NCBI GenBank assembly: GCA_029962745.1
Contig: CM057154.1
Coordinates: 25,477,308-25,541,307, forward strand
Origin: Echinometra lucunter
Lineage: Eukaryota; Echinodermata; Echinoidea; Camarodonta; Echinometridae
Direction: 5' to 3'
Length of the DNA: 64,000 nucleotides
A program made the position numbers and the translations under genes. The notes under the pieces were generated by a model. The model was not told where the DNA came from and did not search any database. It saw only the letters and a list, made by a program, of their open reading frames with translations. Each line of letters opens with the position of its first letter. The stretch's first letter is position 1. Shown piece after piece: positions 33,426-46,000 of this stretch.

Positions 33426-36400
33426 AGACCGGGAGCCAGAGGGGGTTAGCTTAGCGAAAATATTATGGCCATAGCCGTAATCTACGGACAAAACTATATA
33501 TGAAATGCACGTCTGCCGTGCTCTATGTGGTGGGGCGGTCAGGAGGGGCCCCAAAATAGGTCCAAAAATTGAGCTAGATTAGCGAAAAAAATACCTTCAT
33601 GAAAACTAGTGGTTCCAAATTGGAGAGCATGACCCCCTGAATCATAAATGACCAAAGCCAGACATTTTAGGTGGTGGGTTGTGCCCGCAAGAAACATCCA
33701 AACATCCAAACGCCCATTCCTTTGTGTACAACGGGAAAATAGTAATTTCAGACAATGAGCTCGATAAGAAAAACAAATAGACCCCTTAAAACCGGATGGA
33801 AATTGTTAAGCACGACCCCTTATGTCATGAATGACCCCGCCAGACATTTTGAGTGGTGGGTTGTGCCCGCTAGACGCCCCCAAAATAAAGTCAAAATGCT
33901 TCACCATTACCGCTCAATAAAACATTGTAAACTTTAATACAATGGACTATAATTTCAAAACAAGTTACCTCCATGAAACCTAGCGGAAATAGTCAAAGTC
34001 GTTACTCTACATATAGTGGATGACCCCTGTCAGGGTTCTAGGACTACTCCCCCGGAGGACAACTCCCCCGGGGACAACTCCCACCTGACAACTCCCCCGG
34101 AGGACAGCTCCCCCGGAGGACAACTCCCCCGCAGGACGACTCCCCCGCAGGACGGGTCCCCCCGGAGGACATCTCCCCCTGAGGACAACTCCCCCGGAGG
34201 ACTACTCCCCCGAAGACAACTCCCCCGGTGGACAACTCCCCCGGAGGACAACTCCCCCGGAGGACAACTCCCCCGCGGACAACTCCCCCGGAGGACGACT
34301 CCCCCCGAGGACAACTCCCCCGGAGCACAACTCCCCGGGGGATGACTTCCATCACACAACTCCCCCGGAGGACACCCCCCCCCCCCTTATGGACAAAATT
34401 ACGCATGAAATTTTGTTTTTGTGACAACGCCTTGCTCGTGAGGAACTGTAAAATAAATCTTTCCTTTTTATAAATCAAACTTAAGTAATTAATCCAGTAT
34501 TTTTTTTGTTTTTATTACAACTCTCCCGGAGAACAGCTCCTCGGGGATGACAAACGGGGATGGGCGAGGGGTAGAGGGTTGCTATTCGTTTAATAAGGTA
34601 TTAGGTAATTTGTCGCTCTAGTTGCTAACTTTTTTGAAAAATATCCACTCTTTTGCTCCCATTTTTGCGCCAAAGTACACATTCAAGAAAATAAAAACTC
34701 TAGTAATGGGTACGCTTTTCCGCCCAAGGGTGTTGGGTTTGACAGCTTCAGCGGCACACTCCAATCGGAACCAAATCTGATCATGAGAAGAGAGAGGAAA
34801 AAAAAGAATAAAATGAAGAAAGGAAAGTAAGGAACCTAAGTAGGAAGCTACAAAAGTAGAGAATGGTGTATCTAGTCGTAGTCTTCAGGAAAAGGGGGAG
34901 ATGGCCTACAATCAAGCTTAAGAATAGAAGTCACTTCGCTCGATCAGCAGCCGTGATTGGGTCCCGTTCCTTTTCTAAAAATCTAAATGCACAATTTTCA
35001 GGCAAGATATCATATAAAAATTTTTTCTTTTTAGGGAAGCGGTTGACCCCTCCACCCCCCCCCCCCGAGATCCGGTATCCGCCCCTTTGTTAAACTCACT
35101 GACTATCAATGAAAAGAAAGCCTTAACGGAATTTTATATTGAATGAATGTTAATTTCATTTTTGTTAAAGGACTTGTGCTTCTACGTTTTTAGCGTCCAG
35201 CGAGCATGTGCGAGTATCATTCTTTGCGCTGAAACCACATGAAAACATTAATAATAAAGTACCTCATTCAAGAGTAGAAGATAAACAAAAAGGAAAAGTC
35301 ATCGTTAGATTCTTATGATTTGACAAATTTGGACACATATTGAGCTCTGGTATCTAAATTCGCTGATGAAATTAATCATTTTTCTTACTTAGAATATCTG
35401 CATTCAGCTGACCTGAAACCTAGATGTTTCATGTATTTGTTCTTATTATTTTTTCTTTGTTATATAGAGCCTAACAGTGCCTAAAGAAATCTATCAGTCA
35501 TAAAGCTTGGAGAAAACATTGGTTTACTCATTAAAAATTACACTAATCCAATCTATGTTTGTCAGATAACATTTGATTCCATAATGTTTGCGTACAAAAA
35601 TAAACAATCCTCAAACATGATATGACCATTGCAACTATGTTTCAATTGGTGAAACTTTGGCTTACTAATAAAACATATTAACAAATGTGTTTTATACAAT
35701 ATCAGTTTTATTAGTTTGAGAATGGAAAACAACAATCACACAAAACAAACATACATTAACAAAACAAACATACATTAGAGTGGGTGCTAAAGTTTGAAAA
35801 AAAAAAAATCCCTAAGAGACACAATTTCGTTTTTAAGTATTTATTTCTTGAAAAAAACCCGTTAACAAAACAAGTGAAATCATTTCAAACTTTATGTCAG
35901 AGATACCAGTATATATGTAACGCTATCATCATCATTGAATGTAACATCATATAGAAGAACTGTTTTATACTTATCAAAAAACAAATAGACATTCCACACC
36001 TGGACGATATTTTTGGGTGTGTGTGTGTGTGTGTGTGGTGTGTGTGTGTGTAGGCCTTAATTCAACCTTTCTTATCCTCTATATTTTTCTAAATACAACA
36101 TATCTCTGGATGATTACATTAGAAGACGAAGTGATGGATCGAAACGACATATAAAAAAAATAAGAAGAACAAATACACAAAACCTCTAGGTTTCAGGTCA
36201 GCTGAATGTAGACATTCTAAGTAAGAAAAAATGATTAATTTCATCAGCGAGTTTAGATACCAGAGCTCAATATGTGTCCAAATTTGTCAAATCATAAGAA
36301 TCTAACGATGACTTTTCCTTTTTGTTTATCTTTTACTCTTGAATGAGGTACTTTATAATTAAATGCTTTCATATGGTTTCAGCGCAAAGAATGATACTCG

Positions 36401-38881
36401 CACATGCTCCCTCGACGCTAAATACGTAGAAGCCAAGTCCTCTAACAAAAATGAAATTAACATTCATTCAATATAAAATTCCGTTAAGGTTTTCTTTTCA
36501 TTTATAGTCAGTGAGTTTAACAAAGGGGCGGATAACGGATCTCGGGGGGGGGGGAGGGGTCAACCGCTCCCCTAAAAAGTAAGATTTTTGTATGATATCT
36601 TGCCTGAAAATTGTGCATTTAGATAAAAAAAAAAAAAAGAACGGGACCCAATCACGGCTGCTGATCGAGCGAAGTGACTTCTATTCTTAAGCTTGATTAT
36701 GGGCCATGTCCCCCTTTTCCTGAAGACTACGCCTAGATACACCATTCTCTACTTTTGTACCTTCCTACTTAGTTTCCTCACTTTCCTTTCTTCATTTTAT
36801 TCTTTTTTTTCTCTCTCTTCTCATGATCAGATTTGGTTCCGATGGGAGTGTGCTGCTGAAGCTGTCAAACCCAACACCCTTGGGCGGAAAAGCGTACCCA
36901 TTACTAGAGTTTTTATTTTCTTGAATGTGTACTTTGGCGCAAAAATGGGAGCAAAAGAGTGGATATTTTTTCAAAAAAGTTAGCAACTAGAGCGACAAAT
37001 TACCTAATACCTTATTAAACGAATAGCAACCCTCTACCCCTCGCCCATCCCCGTTTGTCATCCCCGAGGAGCTGTTCTCCGGGAGAGTTGTAATAAAAAC
37101 AAAAAATACTGGATTAATTACTTAAGTTTGATTTATAAAAAGGAAAGATTTATTTTACAGTTCCTCACGAGCAAGGCGTTGTCACAAAAACAAAATTTCA
37201 TGCGTAATTTTGTCCATAAAGGGGGGGGGGGGTGTCTTCCGGGGGAGTTGGGTGATGGGAGTCATCCCCCGTGGAGTTGTGCTCCGGGGGAGTTGTCCTC
37301 GGGGGAGTTGTCCTTGGGGGAGTTGTCCTGCGGGGGAGTTGTCCTCGGGGGGAGTTGTCCTTGGGGGGAGTTGTCCTCGGGGGAGTTGTCCTCTGGGGGA
37401 GTTGTCCTGCGGGGGAGTTGTCCTCGGGGGGAGTTGTCCTGCGGGGGAGTTGTCCTCCGGGGGAGATGTCCTCCGGGGGACCCGTCCTGCGGGGGAGTTG
37501 TCCTGCGGGGGAGCTGTCCTCCGGGGGAGTTGTCCTCCGGAGGAGTTGTCAGGTGGGAGTCGTCCCCGGGGGAGTTGTCCTCCGGGGGAGTTGTCCTGAT
37601 ACGCCCTGTCAGACATTGTAAGCGGTGGGTTGTGTCCGCTAGAAGCCCCCAAGACCAAGGGGAAAACCGCCCATTCATCAATGCACAGATAAAGCTAAAA
37701 TATCTAAACAAGTTACTCCCATGAAACCTAATGGAAATTGTCAAGCATGTTCCCCTTCATAGTGGATGTCCCCTGCCAGACATTGTCAGCGGTGGGTTTT
37801 GTCCGCCAGAAGCCTCCAAACATTGTGCCAAAATTATCCCAAAACCTCCATTTCGTTAGACTAGTGCACAATGTAGAACATGTAACATTATGAATATACA
37901 TTTGAAACAAGGGACTAGATTAGTAAAATAAATCACCTCCATGAAACCAACTGGAAATTGTCAAACATGTTCCTCTGCATAGTGGATATCCCCTGCCAGA
38001 CATTGTCAGCGGTGGGTTGTGTCCGCCAGAAGCCCCCAAACATTGTGCCAAAATAATCTCAAGACGTCCATTTCGTTAGACTGGTGCACAATATTTTTAT
38101 GAATGGGGGTTTTTTCCCCTTGGTTTGGGGGTTCTGGCGGACACAAAACATCGCTGACGATATCTGGCAGGACATCCACTATCAAGGGGAATATGCTTGA
38201 CAATTTCCATTAGGTTTCATGGGGGTAACTTGTTTAGATATTTTAGCTTATTACATGTATTGTCTAAAACCTATCATTTTTATCTGTGCGTTGATGAATA
38301 GGCGTTTTCCTCCTTGGTTCGGGGGCTTCAGGGGACACAACCCACCGCTGACAATGTCTGGCAGGGGATATCCACTATGCAGGGGAACATGTTTGACAAC
38401 TTCCACTAGGCTTCATGGGGGTGATTTATTTTACTAATCTAGTTCCTTGTTTCAAATTTATATTCATATTGTACATTGTGCACGTCTAGTCTAACGAATT
38501 GGACGTTTTGCGATTATTTTCGCACAATGTTTGGGGGCTCATTGTCTTAAATTATTATTTTCCAGTTGTACACAAAGGAATGGGCGTTTCGGATTTTGGG
38601 GGATTTCTTGCGGGCACAACCCACCCCCTAAAATGTCTGGCATTGGTCATTTATGATTCAGGGGGTCATGCTCTCCAATTTCCACTGGTTTTCATGAAGG
38701 TATTTTTCTCGCCAATCTAGCTCAATATTTGGACCTATTTTGGGGCCCCTCCTGACCGCCCCCACTACATAGAGCATGGCAGACGTGTATTTCCTACAAT
38801 TGTTTCGTCCGTAGATTACGGCTATGGCCATGAAAAAAGGGTAAATTTTTCGCTAAGCTAACCCCCTCTGGCTCCCGGTCT
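33426..38881. mobile_element. Foldback element with ~190-bp subrepeats, block 2 copy, interrupted by a TU-like element
   Basis: Bounded by AGACCGGGAGCCAGAGG at the left and its complement CCTCTGGCTCCCGGTCT at the right. The left arm runs to the TU-like insertion at 34034 and resumes at 37604. The orientation of the subrepeats flips near 38095, where GTGCACAATATTTTTATGAA links the arms. Subrepeats carry ACATTGTCAGCGGTGGGTTG or its complement. Both flanks match those of the copy at 56360-58175, so one ancestral insertion predates the block duplication. No coding capacity is seen. Confidence 0.82.
34034..37603. mobile_element. TU-like foldback transposon, 3.57 kb, with tandem-repeat arms
   Basis: The target duplication CCCTGTCAG lies at 34025-34033 and 37604-37612 (9 bp). 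The uninterrupted site appears in blocks 1 and 3 as CCCTGTCAGACATTG. Each ~1.4-kb arm has an outer domain of ~15-16-bp tandem units, consensus GGACAACTCCCCCGGA, with about 20 units per arm. An inner domain (about 34375-35455, mirrored at 36150-37245) is unique and near-identical between arms. The ~700-bp middle (about 35456-36150) contains a GT microsatellite. No transposase is seen. This modular outer/inner/middle layout is what was described for the TU family of sea urchins. I match it by architecture, not by sequence. Long Pro/Ser/Gly-rich frames in the arms are artefacts. Confidence 0.9.
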
Positions 38882-40040
38882 AATAGCCCTTTTTCTGTCG
38901 ATGTGTATTTTCCCCCGTCCAGATCATAACAGCATATAACGGAAGTTTAAGCGGAGAAGTTTGTGGGCTCTCCTGCCTGTTTCCGTGTGTGATTGTTCAA
39001 AAACAAAATCGAAATTTGAATCGAGATTTGAATCGCGATCCAAATTTCGATTTTTCCTTGCGTGTGAACGGTAGCAGTAAAACGATTTGAATCGCGATTC
39101 TAATTTCAATTCCTCTTGTGTGTGAATGCGCCTATATGTTCCTTTCCCTATAAGCATGATAAGATGGTCAAAATTATAATGCCAGTCCACACGATTATTA
39201 TATGAGTATCATTTTTTTTTCATTTAAAAAGGAGAGAAATGACATTTTCCCTCGAATGATAAGTATCTAAAATGCCAAATATATTTGGAAAGAAGACTTT
39301 CCAATAGAAATTATGCGTATTGCTATACCAGTTATTGTGATGCCTCAGAGATGTGTAAGATGAAATGACCTTTGTCACCTACAAAAGATGGAGAGACCTA
39401 TATGGTCATCTCACATAAAGATATAAACAACGGGATAAACGCACTAAAACTAGACGGAACTATAGAATCTAGATATAGAAAATAGGCCTATCCACATCAT
39501 TCCTTTGTCAGTATTGCAGATATTGTCAGCGCGTTGTGGGGCATTGTGACTTATCATCTGTACAAATATATAATCAGTCTGAAAATGGAGAATCATACAA
39601 AAAAAATATTAACACATAATAGCAAAATCAATGACATACAACAATGATAAAACGGATGGAAAGCCCATTTCAGAGCCATGCACCTAATGGTTCTGTTCTT
39701 TCATGGGGTCAAAATTCATAATAAAATACATTATAATAAGGTAACACAATATTGAGGCTAGATTAGAATACACCAAACTAAACTCCTTTAAAACTTAACC
39801 AAACTAAAAAATAAACATTTAGAATCTATTCAGTATCCCCACCCAGCCTTACACTAACCGAATGCGACCCAATAAGCACCCTTTCCATCCACCCAGCTCA
39901 CCAGTAACCTACTGAAGGATCATGGTATACTTTATTTTATTTAGTTCACTAATTATAATTTTGGATGATGTGACAGGACAGGTTGAATAACGTGGATAGC
40001 ATTATCAAGAAAAGATTCCATGTATAATTGAAATACATTC
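38882..40040. other. Non-coding sequence with CGCGATT palindromes
   Basis: About 38995-39130 carries palindromic AATCGCGATT clusters between TTTCCGTGTGTGA-like and CTTGTGTGTGAATG segments, matching 56090-56275 in inverted orientation. The rest is collinear with 55270-56090. No gene is seen. This region is missing from block 1. Confidence 0.55.
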
Positions 40041-40187
40041 CTGCTTCACATTGGTCAGCTCCAGTAATCGAAGATTTGGCATGGAGCAGAGACCTATCGC
40101 ATAATGATAGGACGCAGTGGGACCCAGCTTGATCGGCTTTCCAAACCGCTCGAAAAAGGATGCTTTTATATGCTTCAGCTCTTGAAT
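40041..40187 (-). pseudogene. Decayed LRR type B exon, block 2
   Basis: Begins IQELKHIKASFFERFGKPIK and continues with LGPTASYHYAIGLCSMPNL and LELTNVKQ, so the LRR core is clear. The acceptor dinucleotide is lost (…ACCAA instead of CCAG) and the exon stops at NVKQ, fused to sequence that normally lies upstream of a type B exon. A homologue at 55057-55195 has an additional deletion. Confidence 0.75.
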
Positions 40188-40677
40188 TTGGTTTTTGTGA
40201 CAGGACAGGTTGAATAGCGTGAATAGCAATATCAAGCAAAGATTCCATGTCTAATTGAAATATATCTTGTACATGTAGCACCACGATACTGACACCCTTA
40301 CTAAGACCAATAAAACAACGTTTGAAGATTAATGGCAATGACGAACAGATTCAGGAATAAAGAGATAAAGAGGGAGAGAGGAGTAAAGGTGAGATGTGTA
40401 GAAATGAAGGGAAAGAAAGAGCATCCACTGATCTAAGATTTAGCATAGAGCATATAGGCCTAGTAATGATATAACGAGTGGATAAAAACAGAACCCGGAT
40501 CAGTGCAGTATTACTTTATCTCCATGATCTCCTGATCTGAATCAGGTTATGTGATAGTTTATTAAAGAACAATAATCAAGCACAGATGCCATCCAATAGG
40601 TAATACCTCGATTTCAGTAATAGCTTCATACTATTACTTTGAAAAGTTAAGCAACAATGAAAAATATTGAGAGACAA

Positions 40678-40720
<43 letters not shown>

Positions 40721-41791
40721 GAGAGAGAGAGAAGGAAAAGAAGGGAGAAGGATGATGAAGTATGTAAAACTGAAAAACAAAACCACAAAGTAAAATTCAA
40801 CAAAAGATTTTCAAAAGGGGAAAAATGTAGTAAAGATGAAAAAAAATGAATTAAAACGAATACCTACTGTTTTTATTAAACTGAGAGAATTATTGCAAAG
40901 CGAATAGTTTCAAGATAATTCTTTGTTAAAAGTAACAATGCTTTTCTCTTTGCAATATATGCTTTTCTCTTTGCAATATATATCACACTTGTCATCTTAA
41001 AAAGATGGAGAGACCTATATCATCACATAAAAATATGAACTGCATGAGAAAAGTAGAAGAATGAATGAACGCACTAAAACTAGATAGATGTAGAATCTAG
41101 ATATAAAAACAATTACCTCTATTCCCATTCCCATTATCCCTTTGTTATTACAGATATTGTTGTCAGCACGTTTGGGGTATGTGACTTGATTAAAAAAACC
41201 CGTTATGCATGGTCATTTGCATACAGTTTGAAAATGGGTAAACAAAACCTGTTCTCAGCAGAAATGGTATATGGGTACAGGCACGCCAGAAGGGTCCCAT
41301 CTTAGGGAGGGGGGGGGGGGGGGCAAACCTGGGGCAAACACTCTTAGGGGCCCACCTCAAACCTTTATGGAGGCCCACATCAAAGATGGGAAAGTCAGCT
41401 CAAATTAGATAGTTTCCTCTACAAACTAATTTATCTGCATCATGATAATTCTTGGCGTATCGTCAATAAATTTCGAATAAGACCAACTTAGAATGCAAAG
41501 GAATCATGCCAGGAAAATAACATAAACATTGTAGGCTATTTCCAAACCCCACTTTAATTTGACCTTTGTCAGAAAACGTATCGAGAAAGAAACCTATCAT
41601 CACAACACATATAATCAGTATTACAAAGGAATTTTTAAAAAAAATCACTCATGAGTACATAATCGGAATAACTTGCAACTTCACAAAACCATGACCGTAG
41701 AGTCTATTCTATTCATTTCACATTCCCTTCTTATCAGCTCTTGAATCTGGTATTGTGACGAGACAGCTTGAATCACGTGAATAGCAACATC

Positions 41792-41827
<36 letters not shown>

Positions 41828-43117
41828 GATTCCATGTCGAAATGAAATATATTCTGTTTATTCAGCATCATGATGGTGTCTCATTCATGTCATTATTGAC
41901 ACCGTTACTAAGACCAATGAAGCGACATTTTTGAAGAATAGTCGGATAATGGCAAAGACGAACAGATTAAAAAATGGATTAGGAGGGCAACACTAATAGC
42001 TTGTTACCTCTCGGAGCAGATTAAGGAGGCACAACACATAGAGTTACATGGAATCTAGATTTAACTCTATGCATATAGCACAGCACTGGTTACTGGACTA
42101 TTTTTTTCCCCTCTGTTACGGCAAACAAACATATTCTTTTAGGCCTGATGGTGTATCCTTAATGACACCCTTACTCTTACTATGACCAATGAAGCAACAT
42201 TTCAAGAACAATGGCAATGACGAACAGATTAAAAAATGGATTAAGAGGGAGAGAGGGGTAAAGGTGAAATGAATAGGAATCAAGGGAAAGAAAAAGCATC
42301 CACTGATCTAAGATTTGGCAGAGCATATAGTTATGATTACAATGAGAGGATGAAACAGAATTTAGTGCAGTAGTGCTTTATCTCCTAAATCAGATCATGT
42401 GATAGGACAGTTTATCAAAGAGCAATGATCAAGCATAGATACCATATCTAATAAGAAATACCTTGATTTCAGTAACAGCGTCATAATATTACTTTAAAAA
42501 GTGAAGCGACATCGAAAATATTGAGAGACAAAGAGACAGAGAAGTGAAGAAAGACAAGAAAGGGAAAGAAAGGAGAAGTAAGGGTGAAGTAAGAGCAAAG
42601 CAAAATTCAGCAAAAGATATTAAAAAAGTGGAAAATGTAATAAAGATGAAATAATTAAATAAATGAATACATACTCTTTTCCTTATTAGGCGAGTGCATT
42701 CTTTCAAAGCATATAGCTGTCATGGTTGTGAAGATAATTCTATACACTTTGTTAAAATTAACGATAAATTGTGTTTCTCTTTGCTATATGAGTTTATTCT
42801 ATAAATCACACTTTAAATTTGACCTTTGTCATCTAGATGGAGAGACGTCTATCGTCACTTAGAAATATAAACTACGTTAGAAAAGTTTTTTTTTTAAATG
42901 AATGAACGCACTAAAGCTAGACGATTCTCGAATGTAGATCCAAAACGTAGGTCCATTCACATTATTCCTTTGTTATTGAAGATGGTGACAGCACGATCGG
43001 GGTAATGTGACTTGTATTAAATTGTGAATTATCATTTGGAGACAAATTTTCAGTTTTAATATGCGTTAATACTTGGGGAAAAAACCTGTTCCCAGCAGAA
43101 GTGGTATATGGGTATAC
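40188..43117. other. Introns of the LRR array with simple repeats
   Basis: Contains a (GT)n(GA)n tract at about 40678-40732, a poly-G run at about 41310-41323, and a relic of a type B exon start at about 41745 on the minus strand (CAGATTCAAGAGCTGAT-like). The tandem unit of the array begins near 42280. No intact exon is present. Confidence 0.6.
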
Positions 43118-43285
43118 CTTTGATTTCGATGCCTCAGATGCCATCGTAGAGAAGAACTCATCACCCGGCTTCACACGGATCAGCTCCAGTGACTGAAGAT
43201 TTGGCATGGAGCAGAGACCTCTCGCGTAATGACAGGAGGCAGCGGGACCCAGTTTGATATTTGATGTATGCTTCAGCTTTTGAAT
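43118..43285 (-). CDS. LRR type B exon, block 2, unit 1
   Basis: 168 bp, phase 0 at both ends, acceptor CACACCACCAG and donor GTATAC. The 56 codons start IQKLKHTSNIK and contain LGPAASCHYARGLCSMPNL, LQSLELIRV and a conserved DEFFSTMASEASKSK tail. These are two ~28-residue LRRs. In my recollection the GLCSMPNLQSLEL block is characteristic of echinoid NLR-type LRRs. The exon is intact and in frame with the other B exons and with exon A. Confidence 0.85.
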
Positions 43286-44339
43286 CTGGTGGTGTGACAG
43301 AACAGGTTGAATAAAGTAAATAGCAATATCAAGAAAGATTCCATGTTCAAATGAATATATTCTGTACATATAACACCATGATGGGGTCTCATTACTGACA
43401 CCCTTACTAAGACCAATGAAGCAACATTTGAAGAACAATGACAATGACGAACAGATCAAGAATCAAGAGATAAAAAGGGAGAGAGGAGTAAACTTGAGAT
43501 GTGTAGAAATAAAGGAAAATAAATAACATCCACTGATAAGATTTGGCATAGGGCATATAGTTATGATTACAATGAGAGGATGAAACAGAATTTAGTGCAG
43601 TAGTGCTTTATCTCCTACATCACGTCATGTGATAGGACAGTTTATGAAAGAGCAATGATCAAGCATAGATACCATATCTAATAAGAAATACCCTGATTTC
43701 AGTAAAAAATAGCGTCATAATATTACTTTAAAAAGTGAAGCGACATTGAAAATATTGAGAGACAAAGAGACAGAGAAGTGAAGAAAGACAAAGGTAAAAA
43801 GAGAGAGACGAGAGGGAGAAGTAAGGGTGAAGTAAGAGCAAAGAGTGGAAAAATGTAATGAAGATAAAATAAATAATGAAATAAATGAATACATACTCTT
43901 TTCCTTATTAGGCGAGTGCATTCTTTCAAAGCATATAGCTGTCATGGTTGTGAAGATAATTCTATACACTTTGTTAAAATTAACGATAAATTGTGTTTCT
44001 CTTTGCTATATGAGTTTATTCTATAAATCACACTTTAAATTTGACCTTTGTCATCTAGATGGAGAGACGTCTATCGTCACTTAGAAATATAAACTACGTT
44101 AGAAAAGTTTTTTTTTTAAATGAATGAACGCACTAAAGCTAGACGATTCTCGAATGTAGATCCAAAACGTAGGTCCATTCACATTATTCCTTTGTTATTG
44201 AAGATGGTGACAGCACGATCGGGGTAATGTGACTTGTATTAAATTGTGAATTATCATTTGGAGACAAATTTTCAGTTTTAATATGCGTTAATTCTTGGGG
44301 AAAAAACCTGTTCCCAGCAGAAGTGGTATATGGGTATAC

Positions 44340-44507
44340 CTTTGATTTCGATGCCTCAGATGCCATCGTAGAGAAGAACTCATCACCCGGCTTCACACGG
44401 ATCAGCTCCAATGACTGAAGATTTGGCATGGAGAAGAGACCTATCGCGTAATGACAGGAGGCAGTGGGACCCAGTTTGATATATGCTTCATGCTTCAGCT
44501 TTTGAAT
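44340..44507 (-). CDS. LRR type B exon, block 2, unit 2
   Basis: 168 bp with the same splice sites and phases as its neighbour 1222 bp away. It reads IQKLKHEAYIK, LGPTASCHYAIGLFSMPNL and LELIRV, with the invariant DEFFSTMASEASKSK tail. Only a few residues differ from unit 1. It would be the first LRR exon of this array in the sense direction. Confidence 0.85.
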
Positions 44508-44994
44508 CTGGTGGTGTGACAGAACAGGTTGAATAAAGTAAATAGCAATATCAAGAAAGATTCCATGTTCAAATGAATATATTCTGTAGATATAACACCA
44601 TGATGGGGTCCCATTACTGACACCCTTACTAAGACCAATGAAGCAACATTTGAAGAACAATGACAATGACGAACAGATTCAGGAATCAAGAGATAAAGAG
44701 GGAGAGAGGAGTAAACGTGAGATGTGTAGAAATGAAGGGAAAGAAAGAACATCCACTGATCTAAGATTTGGCATAGAACATGTAGTCACGATTATAATGA
44801 GTGGACGAAACAGAACCAAGATCGGGGCAGTATAGTGCTTCAACTTTCAATAAGTTGATAGGATGTGAAAGCTTTGCTCATATACGATTGTCGAATGGTG
44901 TCATATGACATGTTTGATAGTGAATTCCTGAATATCAGTATAATTTCATCACTTAGACCTATCAACAATATATAGCAGTGAGTATAGCAGTACA

Positions 44995-45394
44995 AGTAAG
45001 GGTGTTGCAGTGATTAGCTATAATGGGAGTAGCATTGATATTACAAACGTATACAGAGATAACAAAGGAAGAATTAATTGTAGATGTGGTGAAATGTGAA
45101 TTGAAGTTTACTGTTATTAATATATATGCCCCAAATATAGAAAGGATGCAACTTGATATTTATTTGGAATGAAAAAGACATCCTCAAAGATTATACTGAC
45201 AGAGAGAACATTATATTTGAGGTGACTTTAACTGCATTCTGAATTCGGATTTAGACAAGAAAGGTGGAGTAGAAGGAATAAATAAAGAAAAATGCAGTAG
45301 ATAAAATTTATAATTTAATTGATACTTTTGACCTACGAGATATATGGCGGTTCATGCACCCTGACGAACACAGATTTACATGGAAAAAATCTGG
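44995..45394 (+). pseudogene. L1/Tx1-like LINE endonuclease fragment, block 2
   Basis: The forward frames show the apurinic-like endonuclease domain of LINE ORF2: SKGVAVISY, DITNVYRD, NIYAPN (about 45112-45135), GDFNC (near 45220, after a single-base indel) and HPDEHRFTW near the end. Several stops and frameshifts are present. It is immediately followed by the 16-bp minisatellite, and the RT part follows that, so the LINE interior has been replaced. The block 3 homologue is at 47756-48175. Confidence 0.82.
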
Positions 45395-45397
45395 TTA

Positions 45398-45665
45398 TTC
45401 CGAAGATCCGTTATTCCGAAGGTTCGTTAGTCCAAAGGTTCGATCATTCCGAAGGTTCGTTAGTCCAAAGGGTCGTTCATTCCGAAGGTTCGTTATTCCA
45501 AAGGTTCGTTATTCCGAAGGTTCGTTATTCCGAAGGTTCATTAGTCCGAAAACAAAATAAGGCTCGTTATTCCGAAGGTTCGTTAGTCCGGAAAAAATAT
45601 ATAAGGTCCGTTAGTTAGTTAGTTATTTCCGGACTAACGAACCTTATTTCGTTTCCGGACTATCG
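45398..45665. repeat. 16-bp minisatellite inside the LINE remnant, block 2
   Basis: Roughly 15 copies of CGTTATTCCGAAGGTT and CGTTAGTCCAAAGGTT variants, then an inverted segment around GTTAGTTAGTTAG where the motif turns to the opposite strand. Both edges abut LINE coding sequence. Open frames of YSEGSLVRR type arise from this repeat. Confidence 0.9.
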
Positions 45666-45671
45666 AACCTT

Positions 45672-46000
45672 ACTTTGAAAAAGCGTTTGATTCGTTAGAG
45701 TGGGATTTTCTATTTAAAACTTTGAACCGTTTCCACTTTGGAACAAATTTTATTAATCATGTCGGAACTATCTACACAAATATAAGCAGTTGCATAATGA
45801 ACAATGGAAAAACATCTTCATATTTCTCGATTGGGAGTGGGATTCGAGAGGGAGATCCATTAAGCTCCCATTTATTTTAAATTAGCTGTTGAAACATTAT
45901 CCTGGTCTATTCGAAATAATGATAATATAAAAGGTACATTTGTTAAAAATACGGAGGTAAAGATAATCCAATACGCAGACGCTACTACATGTATTTCATG
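45672..46000 (+). pseudogene. L1/Tx1-like LINE reverse transcriptase fragment, block 2
   Basis: Forward frames read KAFDSLEWDFLFKTL, FHFGTNFINHVGT and GSGIREGDPLSS, and reach the catalytic region just before the gap. In-frame stops and a frameshift near 45880 break it. It is the mirror image of 47100-47440 across the gap. Confidence 0.82.

Larger units (their letters stand above)
42280..44750. repeat. Two tandem 1222-bp units, each with one LRR type B exon
   Basis: Corresponding landmarks lie exactly 1222 bp apart: the exon low ends at 43118 and 44340, and the shared AGTGCATTCTTTCAAAGC segment near 42690 and 43912. Identity is very high, with small indels, so the duplication is young or homogenised. 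The same ancestral unit is arrayed in block 3. Confidence 0.88.
23810..46000 (-). repeat. Block 2 of the triplication (inverted)
   Basis: The reverse-complement counterpart of blocks 1 and 3. From left to right it carries LRR exons D and A on the minus strand, the LINE reverse transcriptase on plus, the hairpin MITEs, the foldback element enlarged by a TU-like insertion, two intact type B LRR exons, and the L1/Tx1-like remnant up to the second gap. It lacks the sequence equivalent to 22140-23309, including exon C, presumably because of the gap. Confidence 0.9.

Noticed and set aside
34034..34370. Short direct repeats that could suggest a CRISPR array
   Set aside because: Units are contiguous without unique spacers, they occur as opposed arms of a transposon with target duplications, and the DNA is eukaryotic.
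34040..37660. Long Pro/Ser/Gly-rich open frames on both strands
   Set aside because: They are translations of the 15-16-bp tandem units in the TU-like arms. All frames stay open because the repeat lacks stop codons.
45319..45618. Repeated YSEGSLVRR-type peptide
   Set aside because: Translation of the 16-bp minisatellite. Both strands and several frames are equally open.
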